Source of the DNA: JAKVJE01 sp047722305
GTDB lineage: Bacteria > Actinomycetota > Actinomycetes > Actinomycetales > Microbacteriaceae
NCBI GenBank assembly: GCA_047722305.1
Contig: JBDNYM010000014.1
Span: 1 to 43,208 of the forward strand
Length of the DNA: 43,208 nt
Direction of reading: 5' to 3'
Shown: positions 22,432-30,794 of the stretch, in pieces
Position numbering within the stretch: position 1 is the stretch's first letter
Layout of the letters: the number at the start of each line of letters is the position of its first letter
Position numbers and translations under genes: made by a program
Notes under the pieces: model-generated
What the model was told of the DNA's origin: nothing
Database searches by the model: none
The model's input: only the letters and a program-made list of their open reading frames with translations

Positions 22432-23721
22432 TCAGTGCCGCAGATCCTCGAACGACCACTGCCGCTCGGTGAGCATCCGGGCCACGGTGAGGCCGACGGC
22501 GATTCCGCCGATCACGAACAGCGCCTCGAAGCCGCTCGCGATCGCGGCGTCGACGGCCCCGTTGCTGAGCGACACCAGCGATCGGTAGACGGCCGTCCCC
22601 GGGATCATGATCAGGATCGACGGCACCGTCAGGGTGATGCGCGCCGCTTTGATCCGCGTCGACAGCCAGGCGGCCAGGACGCCGACCAGCGCGGCGGCGC
22701 AGAACGTCGCCAGCGGGGGAAGCCAGTTCGCGCCGATCGCGGTAAGCCGCAGTGCGTTGCAGAAGCCGCCGATGCCGCCGGCGGTGAGGGCGACCCGGAA
22801 CGGCGTGTTGAACATCATGGCGAAGCCGAGCACCCCGGCGAACCCCGCGACCGCGCGGGCGGCGAACAGGATGAGCATGGGCCAGGCCGGCGCGGGTGCC
22901 GGCTGCGGACTCAGGCTGAACAGCAGCGAGACCACCCAGCCGCCGAGCCCGGCCGACAGGATGACCAGGGCGCCGTACGTGATACGGCCGAGGCCCGCCT
23001 GGATGTCGAGCCGGGCCAGATCGAGCGCCCCGGTGATGAACGGGAACCCGGGGATGAGCAGCAGCAGGGCCGAGGTGAAGCCGGCCGCGTGCTGGCCGAC
23101 CGGCAGCCCGGCGAGATGGGCGAGCAGGGTGGCGAAGGCGAGGTAGAGGAGGGCCGCGACCCCGGCGACCACTCCGGCGACGGCCAGCTGGTTGAGGCGG
23201 ATGCGCACCATCAGCATCCGCAGGGCCTGGGCGATGGCGATCGCGGCCGCCACCGCCGAGCACTCGACCCAGCCGCCGTTGTTGAGGAAGGCGAACCCGG
23301 TGCAGGCCATCACGGCGGCGAGCACGGTGAGCCAGAACGGGTAGCTGACGGGCCGGTCCGCGATGCGGTCGAGGTCGCGCTGGAACTGCATGGGGTCGGT
23401 GCCCGGGCGGGTGTGCAGGGACAGGGTCTCGAGCTCGACGATGCGATCCGCGTTCACACCGATACCGCGAGCGCTGGCGATGCGGGTGCGGAAGATGCCG
23501 CCGTGGGCGAAGGTGACCACGATCTCGGTGGCGGTGACCTGCATCTCGATGTTCTCGACGCCGAGACCGTGCGCGACGCGCTCAGTGGCCTGGCGCACCC
23601 GGAAGGAGCCGGTGCCCGCGCCGAGCATCATCCGCCCGAAGCGCATGATCGCGTTGGTGCGCTCGATCATGTGGATGGGCTCGAGGTTGATCTCATCGGT
23701 GTAGGTCGGGTCTGCGGGCAT
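22432..23721 (-). CDS. Threonine/serine exporter (ThrE family)
   Basis: A 429-residue single-chain ThrE-type exporter. A soluble N-terminal DUF1212 part (MLGAGTGSFRVRQATERVAH, VTFAHGGIFRTRIASARGIG) leads into about ten hydrophobic segments. The first set includes FPFITGALDLARLDIQAGL; the second DUF3815-like set includes VPSILIMIPGTAVYRSLVSL. Members export threonine and serine using the proton gradient. The gene stands alone on the minus strand, convergent with the nucleotidyltransferase. ATG 23721 follows GGGGG; an inner ATG near residue 18 is a weaker alternative. Its stop lies in a 13-bp tandem repeat. Confidence 0.85.
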   Translation of the reverse strand: MPADPTYTDEINLEPIHMIERTNAIMRFGRMMLGAGTGSFRVRQATERVAHGLGVENIEMQVTATEIVVTFAHGGIFRTRIASARGIGVNADRIVELETLSLHTRPGTDPMQFQRDLDRIADRPVSYPFWLTVLAAVMACTGFAFLNNGGWVECSAVAAAIAIAQALRMLMVRIRLNQLAVAGVVAGVAALLYLAFATLLAHLAGLPVGQHAAGFTSALLLLIPGFPFITGALDLARLDIQAGLGRITYGALVILSAGLGGWVVSLLFSLSPQPAPAPAWPMLILFAARAVAGFAGVLGFAMMFNTPFRVALTAGGIGGFCNALRLTAIGANWLPPLATFCAAALVGVLAAWLSTRIKAARITLTVPSILIMIPGTAVYRSLVSLSNGAVDAAIASGFEALFVIGGIAVGLTVARMLTERQWSFEDLRH

Positions 23722-23853
23722 GCCCCCATTGTGCCGCGGCCGCGGAGACCGCGTGGAATGCGAGGCTGCGGAATACCGCGATACTTGTAGCGTTAACTAT
23801 ATGCGGAGGCCGTACGGCGTCCACCAACCAACTGAGAGAACGCGGAGCTGACC

Positions 23854-24387
23854 ATGACTGCACTGAATGCCGGAACCTGGAAGATCGATCCTGCCCACAG
23901 CGAGATCGGATTCACCGTCCGCCACCTCGTGAGCAAGGTGCGGGGGAAATTCACCGAATTCGACGGCACCGTGGTGAGCGACGGCGAGGTCGAGACCGCC
24001 CGGGTGACGGGCTCGGTGCAGGCGGCGTCGATCACCACGGGTGCCGGGCAGCGCGACGATCACCTGCGCACCTCCGACTTCTTCGAGGTGGAGGCCCACC
24101 CGGAGCTGACGTTCGCGTCCACGAGCGTGACGGCGGGCGACGACGGCTATGAGCTGGCCGGCGATCTGACCATCAAGGGCGTGACGCGGCCGGTCGTGTT
24201 CGCCGTCGACTTCGGCGGCATCGCCAAAGACGCCTACGGGCACACCGTCGCCGGCATCGACGCCACCGCCAAGATCAAGCGCGAAGACTTCGGCCTGGCC
24301 TGGAACGCCGCCGTCGAGACGGGCGGGATGCTCGTGGGCAGCGACGTGACCATCCACATCGCCGCGGAGTTCCAGCTGCAGGGCTGA
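23854..24387 (+). CDS. YceI-family protein
   Basis: 177 residues with the full YceI lipocalin-like domain: GTWKIDPAHSEIGFTVRHLV at the start, HLRTSDFFEVEAHPELTF, GDLTIKGVTRPVVF and the end VGSDVTIHIAAEF. YceI barrels bind polyisoprenoid-type lipids; this one has no signal peptide and is cytosolic, as is common in actinobacteria. CGGAG lies before the ATG, and GTTAACTATATG (about 23791-23802) is a likely -10/operator region. The precise role is unknown; it stands alone with its own terminator. Confidence 0.88.
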   Translation: MTALNAGTWKIDPAHSEIGFTVRHLVSKVRGKFTEFDGTVVSDGEVETARVTGSVQAASITTGAGQRDDHLRTSDFFEVEAHPELTFASTSVTAGDDGYELAGDLTIKGVTRPVVFAVDFGGIAKDAYGHTVAGIDATAKIKREDFGLAWNAAVETGGMLVGSDVTIHIAAEFQLQG

Positions 24388-24425
24388 GCACCCCTGGCCC
24401 CGCAGGGCAGCGCCGGAGGGAACTG

Positions 24426-24457
24426 AACGGCCGGATGGAACGCCTCCTCCGGCCGTT
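24426..24457 (+). terminator. Terminator hairpin after the YceI gene
   Basis: AACGGCCGG (24426-24434) and CCGGCCGTT (24449-24457) form a perfect 9-bp stem with a 14-base loop. There is no long T-run. Confidence 0.6.
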
Positions 24458-24558
24458 CCCGGCGCACCGGCGCGATTCGGGATTCGGCGGGATCGGACCG
24501 ACCTATTAAGGTGGACGTTGCAGTCTTTGCAACAATCATTCCTTGTGGGGAGGCCACG

Positions 24559-26184
24559 TTGAAACAGTTCTTGTTCGTGCTCGGTGATGAGGCGGGCTCC
24601 GGAGCATCCCAGGTCACGCTGGCGGTGCTCGATTCACTCGCGGAGCAGTACTCGCAGATCGCCCTGATCCGTCCGGTCGGCACCGCCGCGGGCGACGCCG
24701 ACACCCTGGTCGCCTCCGCTCGGACCGCCCTCGGCGCGAAGCTCGCGTCGGCGACGGCCCTCTACGCCGAGCGGCAGGCCGTGGACGCCTTCCGGGACGA
24801 CCCGGAGGGCTTCGTCATGGACGTGCTCACCGCCGTCGAGAAGCTCACCGCCGATGCCGACGTCGTCGTGATCGCCGGGGCCGAGGCGGCTGACGCCGAC
24901 GCCGTGGAGCTGCACGCGCTCAATGCCGAACTCGCCCGCGAGATCGGCACCCGCGTCGTCTCCGTCGTCGACGCCTCCGGGCTCGACGCCGCGGCCGCCA
25001 CCGCCCTGGTGAAGTCCCGCAGCCGACTGCTGGCCGGCGAGCACCTCCACCTGGCCTTCTCCGTCGCCCTCGGCACCTCTGCCGCGGATGACGCCGTGGC
25101 CGTCCCCGTCGCCGACGATCTCATCGCCGCCTGGAAGACCACCGCCGGCCCGCAGACCGCCCTGGACGCGGCCGCCTCCGACGAGGAGCTCCCCGTCGGC
25201 CCGCTGCACTTCCGGCACGGCCTCATCGAGCGCGCCCGCAAGGTGCACGCCCACATCGTGCTGCCCGAGGGCGACGAGCCCCGCACGCTGACCGCCGCCG
25301 GCAAGCTGGTCGAGGACGGCATCGTCGAGATCACCCTGCTCGGCAAGGCCGGCAGCATCGCCAAGGTCGCCGCCGAGGTCGGCGTCGACGTCTCCAAGAT
25401 GCACATCATCGACATCGACGAGTCGGACCTGCTGGAGCCGTTCGCCGAGCAGTTCGCCGAACTGCGCAAGAAGAAGGGCGTCACGGTCGATCAGGCCCGT
25501 GAGACCATGCACGACCTGTCGTACTTCGGCACCATGATGATCAAGGAGGGGAAGGCCGACGGCATGGTCTCCGGCGCGGTGCACACCACCGCCAACACCA
25601 TCCGCCCCGCCCTGCAGATCGTCAAGACGGCCCCCGGCACCTCCACGGTGTCGTCGGTGTTCATCATGTGCCTGGCCGACAAGGTGCTGTTCTACGGCGA
25701 CTGCGCCGTGAACATCAGCCCGACCCCCGAGCAGTCCGCCGACATCGCCATCGCCTCGGCCGAGACCGCGAAGCAGTTCGGCTTCGAGCCCCGCGTCGCC
25801 CTGCTGTCGTACTCCAGCGGCACCTCCGGGTCCGGCCCGCTGGTCGACGCCGTGCGCGAGGCCACCGAGCTGGTCAAGCAGCGCGCCCCCGAGCTCGCCG
25901 TCGAAGGCCCCATCCAGTACGACGCCGCCTCGAACCTGCGCATCGGCTCGCAGAAGCTGCCCGACTCGCCGGTCGCCGGCCGCGCCAACGTGTTCGTCTT
26001 CCCTGATCTCAACGCCGGCAACAACGGCTACAAGGCCGTCCAGCAGTCCTCCGGCGCCGTGGCCATCGGCCCGGTGCTGCAGGGCATCGCCCGTCCGGTC
26101 AACGACCTCTCGCGCGGCACCACCGTGGATGACGTCATCAACACCATCCTCATCACCGCCATCCAGTCCGAAGCGACCAAGTAG
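24559..26184 (+). CDS. pta: Phosphate acetyltransferase, short form without DRTGG domain
   Basis: 541 residues. The C-terminal 325 residues are a full PTA_PTB catalytic domain (IVLPEGDEPRTLTAA, SGAVHTTANTIRPALQIVKT, SYSSGTSGSGPLVDAV, VFPDLNAGNNGYKAVQ). The N-terminal 215 residues are a P-loop-like BioD/AAA_26 domain whose Walker A is worn (GDEAGSGAS instead of GxxxxGKT). The middle DRTGG domain of about 700-residue Pta enzymes is missing. It converts acetyl-CoA and phosphate to acetyl phosphate, which AckA turns into acetate and ATP. The start is TTG 24559 with GGGGAGG five bases before; TATTAA near 24504 is the -10 box. pta and ackA are 41 bases apart and form an operon. Confidence 0.92.
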   Translation: MKQFLFVLGDEAGSGASQVTLAVLDSLAEQYSQIALIRPVGTAAGDADTLVASARTALGAKLASATALYAERQAVDAFRDDPEGFVMDVLTAVEKLTADADVVVIAGAEAADADAVELHALNAELAREIGTRVVSVVDASGLDAAAATALVKSRSRLLAGEHLHLAFSVALGTSAADDAVAVPVADDLIAAWKTTAGPQTALDAAASDEELPVGPLHFRHGLIERARKVHAHIVLPEGDEPRTLTAAGKLVEDGIVEITLLGKAGSIAKVAAEVGVDVSKMHIIDIDESDLLEPFAEQFAELRKKKGVTVDQARETMHDLSYFGTMMIKEGKADGMVSGAVHTTANTIRPALQIVKTAPGTSTVSSVFIMCLADKVLFYGDCAVNISPTPEQSADIAIASAETAKQFGFEPRVALLSYSSGTSGSGPLVDAVREATELVKQRAPELAVEGPIQYDAASNLRIGSQKLPDSPVAGRANVFVFPDLNAGNNGYKAVQQSSGAVAIGPVLQGIARPVNDLSRGTTVDDVINTILITAIQSEATK

Positions 26185-26225
26185 TCCGCATCCGCGGCAG
26201 ACGAAATCAAGGAGACCAACCACAA

Positions 26226-27335
26226 ATGAAAATGCTGCTGTTGAACGCCGGGTCGAGCAGTCTGAAAGTGAATGTCGACGACGGCGACACCCCCATCTAC
26301 GGTCGCACGATCGAGAAGCCCCCGAAGACCATCACGGAGGCCGAATGGAACGAGATCCTGGCCGACGTCGCGGACAAGGCCGGCGAGGTCGAGGGCGTCG
26401 CCCACCGCGTGCTGCACGGCGGGGAGCTCTTCAAGGGGGCCCGGCTGGTCACGCCGGAGGTGCTGGACGGCATCCGGTCGCTCATCGACCTCGGCCCGCT
26501 GCACCAGGCCCAGCAGGTCGCCGTGCTGGAGTGGGCGCTGAAGCTGTGGCCGAACGCGCCGCAGGTGGCGTGCTTCGACACGTCGTTCCACTCGCACATG
26601 CCCGCCGAGTCGTACACCTACGCGCTGCCCAAGGAGTGGTCGAACGACCTGGGCGTACGGCGCTACGGCTTCCACGGCCTCGCTCACGACTACAACCTGC
26701 AGAAGGCGGCCGAGCTGCTCGGCGGCGCTCCGGCCAACGAGCTCAAGCTGGTCAGCGCCCACCTCGGCTCCGGCGCGTCGCTGGCGGCCATCGCCGACGG
26801 CCACACCATCGACACCACCATGGGCTTCACGCCCCTGGAGGGCCTGGTCATGGGGACGCGGTGCGGCAACATCGACCCGGCCATCGTGCGCTGGGTCGTG
26901 GACCACAGCGACCTCACGCTGGAGCAGGTCGACGACGCGCTGGTGCACAACTCCGGCTTCCGGGGCATGACCGGCGACGACGACATGCGCAACATCGAGT
27001 CGCGGGCCGCCGACGGCGACGCCGATGCGCAGCTCGCCCTCGTGGTGTGGGCCCATCGGGCCGCCGCGCAGATCGCCTCGATGTTCGCGGCCATCGGCGG
27101 CGCCGACGCGCTCGCCTTCAGCGGCGGCATCGGCGAGCACTCCGCCTCCGGGCGCAAGGCGATCATCGACCGCCTCGCGTTCCTGGGCGTCAAGCTCGAC
27201 GAGGAGGCCAACGCGGCCAACAAGACCGACACGGTGATCAGCGCCGCCGACTCCGCGGTGAAGGTGGTCGTGGTGGCCAGCCGCGAAGACCTCACGATGG
27301 TGCACCAGAGCACCGACCTGATCGCGGCCAAGTAA
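26226..27335 (+). CDS. ackA: Acetate kinase, short variant
   Basis: 369 residues, about 30 shorter than most AckA proteins; the gap lies between the N-terminal LLNAGSSSLKVNV and HRVLHGGELF. Other motifs are FDTSFHSHMP, RRYGFHGLAHDYN (usual form GFHGTSH), HLGSGASLAAI, TPLEGLVMGTRCGNIDPA and FSGGIGEHSASGR. It makes ATP and acetate from acetyl phosphate. AAGGAG precedes the ATG. It is the last gene of the pta-ackA operon, which ends at a strong terminator. The substitutions may shift kinetics or acyl preference (for example propionate), but this is inference. Confidence 0.92.
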   Translation: MKMLLLNAGSSSLKVNVDDGDTPIYGRTIEKPPKTITEAEWNEILADVADKAGEVEGVAHRVLHGGELFKGARLVTPEVLDGIRSLIDLGPLHQAQQVAVLEWALKLWPNAPQVACFDTSFHSHMPAESYTYALPKEWSNDLGVRRYGFHGLAHDYNLQKAAELLGGAPANELKLVSAHLGSGASLAAIADGHTIDTTMGFTPLEGLVMGTRCGNIDPAIVRWVVDHSDLTLEQVDDALVHNSGFRGMTGDDDMRNIESRAADGDADAQLALVVWAHRAAAQIASMFAAIGGADALAFSGGIGEHSASGRKAIIDRLAFLGVKLDEEANAANKTDTVISAADSAVKVVVVASREDLTMVHQSTDLIAAK

Positions 27336-27353
27336 GTCCCGACCGCATTCGGC

Positions 27354-27412
27354 AACCGCCCTCTCCACCGCGTCCCGGAAAATCCCGGGCGCGGGGGAGA
27401 GGGCGGTTATCG
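27354..27412 (+). terminator. Rho-independent terminator after ackA
   Basis: AACCGCCCTCTCC (27354-27366) pairs perfectly with GGAGAGGGCGGTT (27396-27408), with further inner pairing (CCGCG/CGCGG, CCCGG/CCGGG). ATCGTT follows. It ends next to the helicase start region. Confidence 0.85.
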
Positions 27413-27421
27413 TTAACGGCC

Positions 27422-29161
27422 GTGACGACCAGACGAACCGGATCAGCAGCGGAGAGCCTCCCGCCGGCGTACCCGCGGCGGGCCGCCCGGGGCACCGGCC
27501 GCAAGCTGCGCGCCTGGCAGCAGGAGGCCATGGACGCCTACTTCGCCGCCGAGCGGCGCGACTTCCTGGTGGCGGCCACCCCGGGGGCCGGGAAGACCAC
27601 GTTCGCCCTCCGGCTCGCCGCCCGGCTGTTCGCCGAGGGCACGGTGTCGCGGCTGGTGGTCGTGACCCCCACCGACCATCTGCGCGGGCAGTGGGCCGCC
27701 GCCGGCGAGCGCGCCGGCATTCTGCTCGATGCGAACTTCCGCAACGCGGATCGCGACTTCGGCGCCCAGTACGCCGGGGTCTCGGTCACCTACGCCCAGG
27801 TGGCGGCCAGCCCCGCCGTGCACCGCCGACTGGTGGAGCAGCGGCCGACGCTGGTCGTGCTCGACGAGGTGCACCACGGCGGCGACGCGCTCAGCTGGGG
27901 CGACGCCATCCGCGAGGCCTTCGGGGGCGCGGTGCGGCGCCTGTCGCTGACCGGCACGCCGTTCCGCAGCGACGACGCCCCCATCCCGTTCGTGCGCTAC
28001 CAGCGGCAGCCCGACGGCAGCCAGATCTCGGAGTCCGACTACCAGTACGGCTACGCGCGGGCGCTGGCCGACGGCGTGGTGCGGCCGGTGCTCTTCCTGG
28101 CCTACTCGGGCACGGTGCGCTGGCGGACCAAGATGGGCGAGGTCATGTCGGCGGTACTGGACGGGGTGGGCCCCCGCGACCTGGTCGCCGGAGCCTGGCG
28201 CACCGCCCTCGATCCGGCCGGCGAGTGGATCAGCCAGGTGCTGCGCGCCGCCGACCGGCGCCTGGACGAGGTGCGCAAGGGGATGCCGGACGCCGGTGGG
28301 CTGGTCATCGCCGGCGACCAGCGCTCCGCCCGCGCCTACGCCACCCTGCTGCAGCGCATCGGCGGCGAGCCGGTGACCGTGGTGCTCTCGGACGAGGCGG
28401 GCGCCAGCGCGCACATCGCCGAGTTCGCCGAGGGGCGGCAGCGGTGGATGGTGGCCGTCCGGATGGTCTCGGAGGGCGTCGACGTGCCGCGGCTCGCGGT
28501 GGGCGTCTACGCCACCAGCGCCTCGACCCCGCTGTACTTCGCACAGGTCATCGGCCGGTTCGTGCGCGCCCGGCGGCGGGGGGAGACCGCCACGGTCTTC
28601 CTGCCCAGCGTGGCCCAGGTGCTGGGCCTCGCCCACGGCCTGGAGCAGGAGCGCGACCACGTGATCGGCGCACCGCGCACCGAGGACGAGTCGCTGCTCC
28701 TGGAGGACGCGCAGCGCAACGAGCGGGCCTCCGACACGTTGGACCAGCCCGAAGGCACCGAGGTGACGCTCGATGCGGACGCTTCCTTCGACCGGGCGCT
28801 GTTCGACGGCGACGAGCTGGCCGTCGGCTCCGGACTGAGCCTGGAGGAGCAGGACTTCCTGGGCCTCCCGGGGCTGCTCGACCCGGGGGAGGCCCACGAG
28901 CTGCTGGCCCGGCATCGCTCGCGGTCCGCTGCGGCCGCCGCCCCGGCACCGGTCCCCACCCAGCCGCTGTACGTGCGGCTGCGCAAGGAGCGCCAGGATC
29001 TCGCCCGGCTGGTGTCGGCGTGGTCGAAGCTGTCCGGCGAGCCGCACGGGTCCGTGCATCTGCGCCTGCGGCGCGCCTGCGGCGGCCCGCCGGTGGCCCA
29101 GGCCGACGAGGAGCAGCTGCGGGCTCGCATCGCGAAGGTGCGGTCCTGGCTCAAGCAGTAG
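27422..29161 (+). CDS. Superfamily II DEAD/DEAH-box helicase
   Basis: 579 residues. Motifs in order: Q-like KLRAWQQEAMDAYF, Walker A AATPGAGKTTFAL, VVVTPTDHLRGQW, DEVHH (Walker B, DEVH), SLTGTPFRSDDAP, VRMVSEGVDVPRLAVGVYAT and QVIGRFVRARRRGET. After about residue 410 comes an acidic linker (LLLEDAQRNERASDT) and a C-terminal segment found in actinobacterial members. GTG 27422 is chosen since it begins the conserved part and lies eight bases after a TATCGT -10 box, suggesting a leaderless message; the frame is open far upstream into ackA only by chance. Role in DNA or RNA repair is likely but not defined. Confidence 0.85.
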   Translation: MTTRRTGSAAESLPPAYPRRAARGTGRKLRAWQQEAMDAYFAAERRDFLVAATPGAGKTTFALRLAARLFAEGTVSRLVVVTPTDHLRGQWAAAGERAGILLDANFRNADRDFGAQYAGVSVTYAQVAASPAVHRRLVEQRPTLVVLDEVHHGGDALSWGDAIREAFGGAVRRLSLTGTPFRSDDAPIPFVRYQRQPDGSQISESDYQYGYARALADGVVRPVLFLAYSGTVRWRTKMGEVMSAVLDGVGPRDLVAGAWRTALDPAGEWISQVLRAADRRLDEVRKGMPDAGGLVIAGDQRSARAYATLLQRIGGEPVTVVLSDEAGASAHIAEFAEGRQRWMVAVRMVSEGVDVPRLAVGVYATSASTPLYFAQVIGRFVRARRRGETATVFLPSVAQVLGLAHGLEQERDHVIGAPRTEDESLLLEDAQRNERASDTLDQPEGTEVTLDADASFDRALFDGDELAVGSGLSLEEQDFLGLPGLLDPGEAHELLARHRSRSAAAAAPAPVPTQPLYVRLRKERQDLARLVSAWSKLSGEPHGSVHLRLRRACGGPPVAQADEEQLRARIAKVRSWLKQ

Positions 29162-29252
29162 CGCTCGAACCGGAGCCCGGCGGGGGCTCGGCGCGATGAA
29201 TGCCCGGCACGGCATCATTGTCTTTCAGCCGATTCGCAACTAATGTCATGTT

Positions 29253-29279
29253 GGATGCGGTTTTTTGCAGTTCGCATCC
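29253..29279. promoter_or_regulatory. Inverted repeat upstream of cydA
   Basis: GGATGCG (29253-29259) and CGCATCC (29273-29279) flank a 13-base loop containing TTTTTT, 28 bases before the cydA start. The surrounding 29220-29306 stretch is the most AT-rich of the region and must hold the cyd promoter. The repeat may be a regulator site or an RNA hairpin in the leader. Confidence 0.4.
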
Positions 29280-29306
29280 AGCTTTGAATCGATATGGGGA
29301 ACTGAG

Positions 29307-30776
29307 ATGAATCTCTCATTGGTGCACCTGGCGTCGGATCCGGTCGCCCTGAGCCTCGCCCGGTGGCAGTTCGGTCTGACCACGCTGTATCACTACCTGT
29401 TCGTCCCGCTGACGATCGGCATGATGCTGCTGGTGGCCATCCTGCAGAGCACCTGGGTGCGCACCGGCAAGGTCAAGTACCTGCAGCTCACCAAGCTGTT
29501 CGGCAAGATCTTCCTGATCAACTTCGCCATGGGCGTGGTGACCGGCATCGTGCAGGAGTTCCAGTTCGGCATGAACTGGTCCGAGTACTCCCGCTTCGTG
29601 GGCGACATCTTCGGCGCCCCGCTGGCCATGGAGGGCCTGTTCGCGTTCTTCCTGGAGGCCACGTTCATCGGGGTGTGGATCTTCGGCTGGAACCGCATCC
29701 CGCGCGGCGCCCATCTGGCGGCCGCCTGGCTGACTTCGATCGCCACCATCCTCTCCGGCTACTTCATCATCACCGCCAACTCGTTCATGCAGAATCCGGT
29801 CGGCTACCACATGAGCGCGGCGAACGGCCGCGCGCAGCTGACCAATATCGGCACCGTGCTCACCAACCCGGTGGGGATGTCGGCCTTCCCGCACGCCATC
29901 ACCGCCGCAGTCATGTTCGCGGCCGGGGTGGTCATGGCGACCGCCGCCTACCACCTGGTCCGCAACCAGCACGTCGAGTCGATGCGCACCGCGCTGAAGT
30001 TCGGCTCCTGGTCGATGATCGTCGGCTTCGCGGCGACGTTCTTCACCGGCGACCAGCTCGGGCTGGCGATGGTCAAGGCGCAGCCCATGAAGATGGCCGC
30101 CGCCGAGGCGCTGTACAACACCACGACGAGCGCCTCCTTCTCGCTGTTCACCTGGCCCACCGACCACGCCCAGGGCGCGCCGGGCATTCGCTTCCCGTAT
30201 CTGCTCTCATTCCTGTCGACGCATACGTTCACCGGCAAGGTCGAGGGGCTCAACAACCTCAACCAGGAGTACGCGGCGCGCTTCTGCGGCAACGGCGCCC
30301 AGGCCACGGCGATCAGCTGCCCCGACGGGCAGATCTTCAATCCCACCGTCTGGGCCACGTACTCGGCGTTCCGCCTCATGATCGCGTTCGGCGCTCTCAG
30401 CACCCTGCTCGCCCTCGTGCTGCTGTTCCTGATGCGCCGCTCCTCGAAGATCGCGGTGCCGGCCTGGCTGTGGAAGACCACCATCTGGTTCGCCGGCGTG
30501 CCGCTGATCGCCAACCTGCTGGGGTGGACGTTCACCGAGATCGGGCGCCAGCCCTGGATCGTGTTCTCGTTGATGACCACCAAGTCGGGGGTGTCCCCGA
30601 ACGTGCCGTCGTGGACGGTCGGACTGTCCCTGGCCGGGTTCACGGTCGTCTACGGGGTGCTCGCCGTCATCGAGTTCGGGCTGATCACCCGGGCGGCCAA
30701 GGCCGGACCGGAAGAGTTCGGCGACACTGCGGACGACCAGCAGGTCGACCCCGCCAAACTGGCGATCACGTACTGA
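29307..30776 (+). CDS. cydA: Cytochrome bd ubiquinol/menaquinol oxidase subunit I
   Basis: 489 residues, nine predicted membrane helices. ARWQFGLTTLYHYLFVPLTI holds the haem-ligand His29 (His19 of E. coli). EFQFGMNWSEYSRFVGDIFG and LAMEGLFAFFLEATFIGVWI carry conserved Glu residues, FPHAITAAVMF the b558 His, and GRQPWIVF the family signature. The Q-loop is short, as in Gram-positive enzymes that use menaquinol. It reduces O2 to water with high affinity in the membrane. ATG 29307 follows GGGGA; an earlier possible start (29265) lies in the inverted-repeat region. First gene of cydABDC. Confidence 0.95.
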   Translation: MNLSLVHLASDPVALSLARWQFGLTTLYHYLFVPLTIGMMLLVAILQSTWVRTGKVKYLQLTKLFGKIFLINFAMGVVTGIVQEFQFGMNWSEYSRFVGDIFGAPLAMEGLFAFFLEATFIGVWIFGWNRIPRGAHLAAAWLTSIATILSGYFIITANSFMQNPVGYHMSAANGRAQLTNIGTVLTNPVGMSAFPHAITAAVMFAAGVVMATAAYHLVRNQHVESMRTALKFGSWSMIVGFAATFFTGDQLGLAMVKAQPMKMAAAEALYNTTTSASFSLFTWPTDHAQGAPGIRFPYLLSFLSTHTFTGKVEGLNNLNQEYAARFCGNGAQATAISCPDGQIFNPTVWATYSAFRLMIAFGALSTLLALVLLFLMRRSSKIAVPAWLWKTTIWFAGVPLIANLLGWTFTEIGRQPWIVFSLMTTKSGVSPNVPSWTVGLSLAGFTVVYGVLAVIEFGLITRAAKAGPEEFGDTADDQQVDPAKLAITY

Positions 30777-30794
30777 CTCTGAGGACTGATTGAG

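Noticed and set aside
26129..27421. Helicase frame open through ackA
   Set aside because: The upstream part is a shadow of ackA; conserved helicase sequence starts after GTG 27422, behind the ackA terminator.
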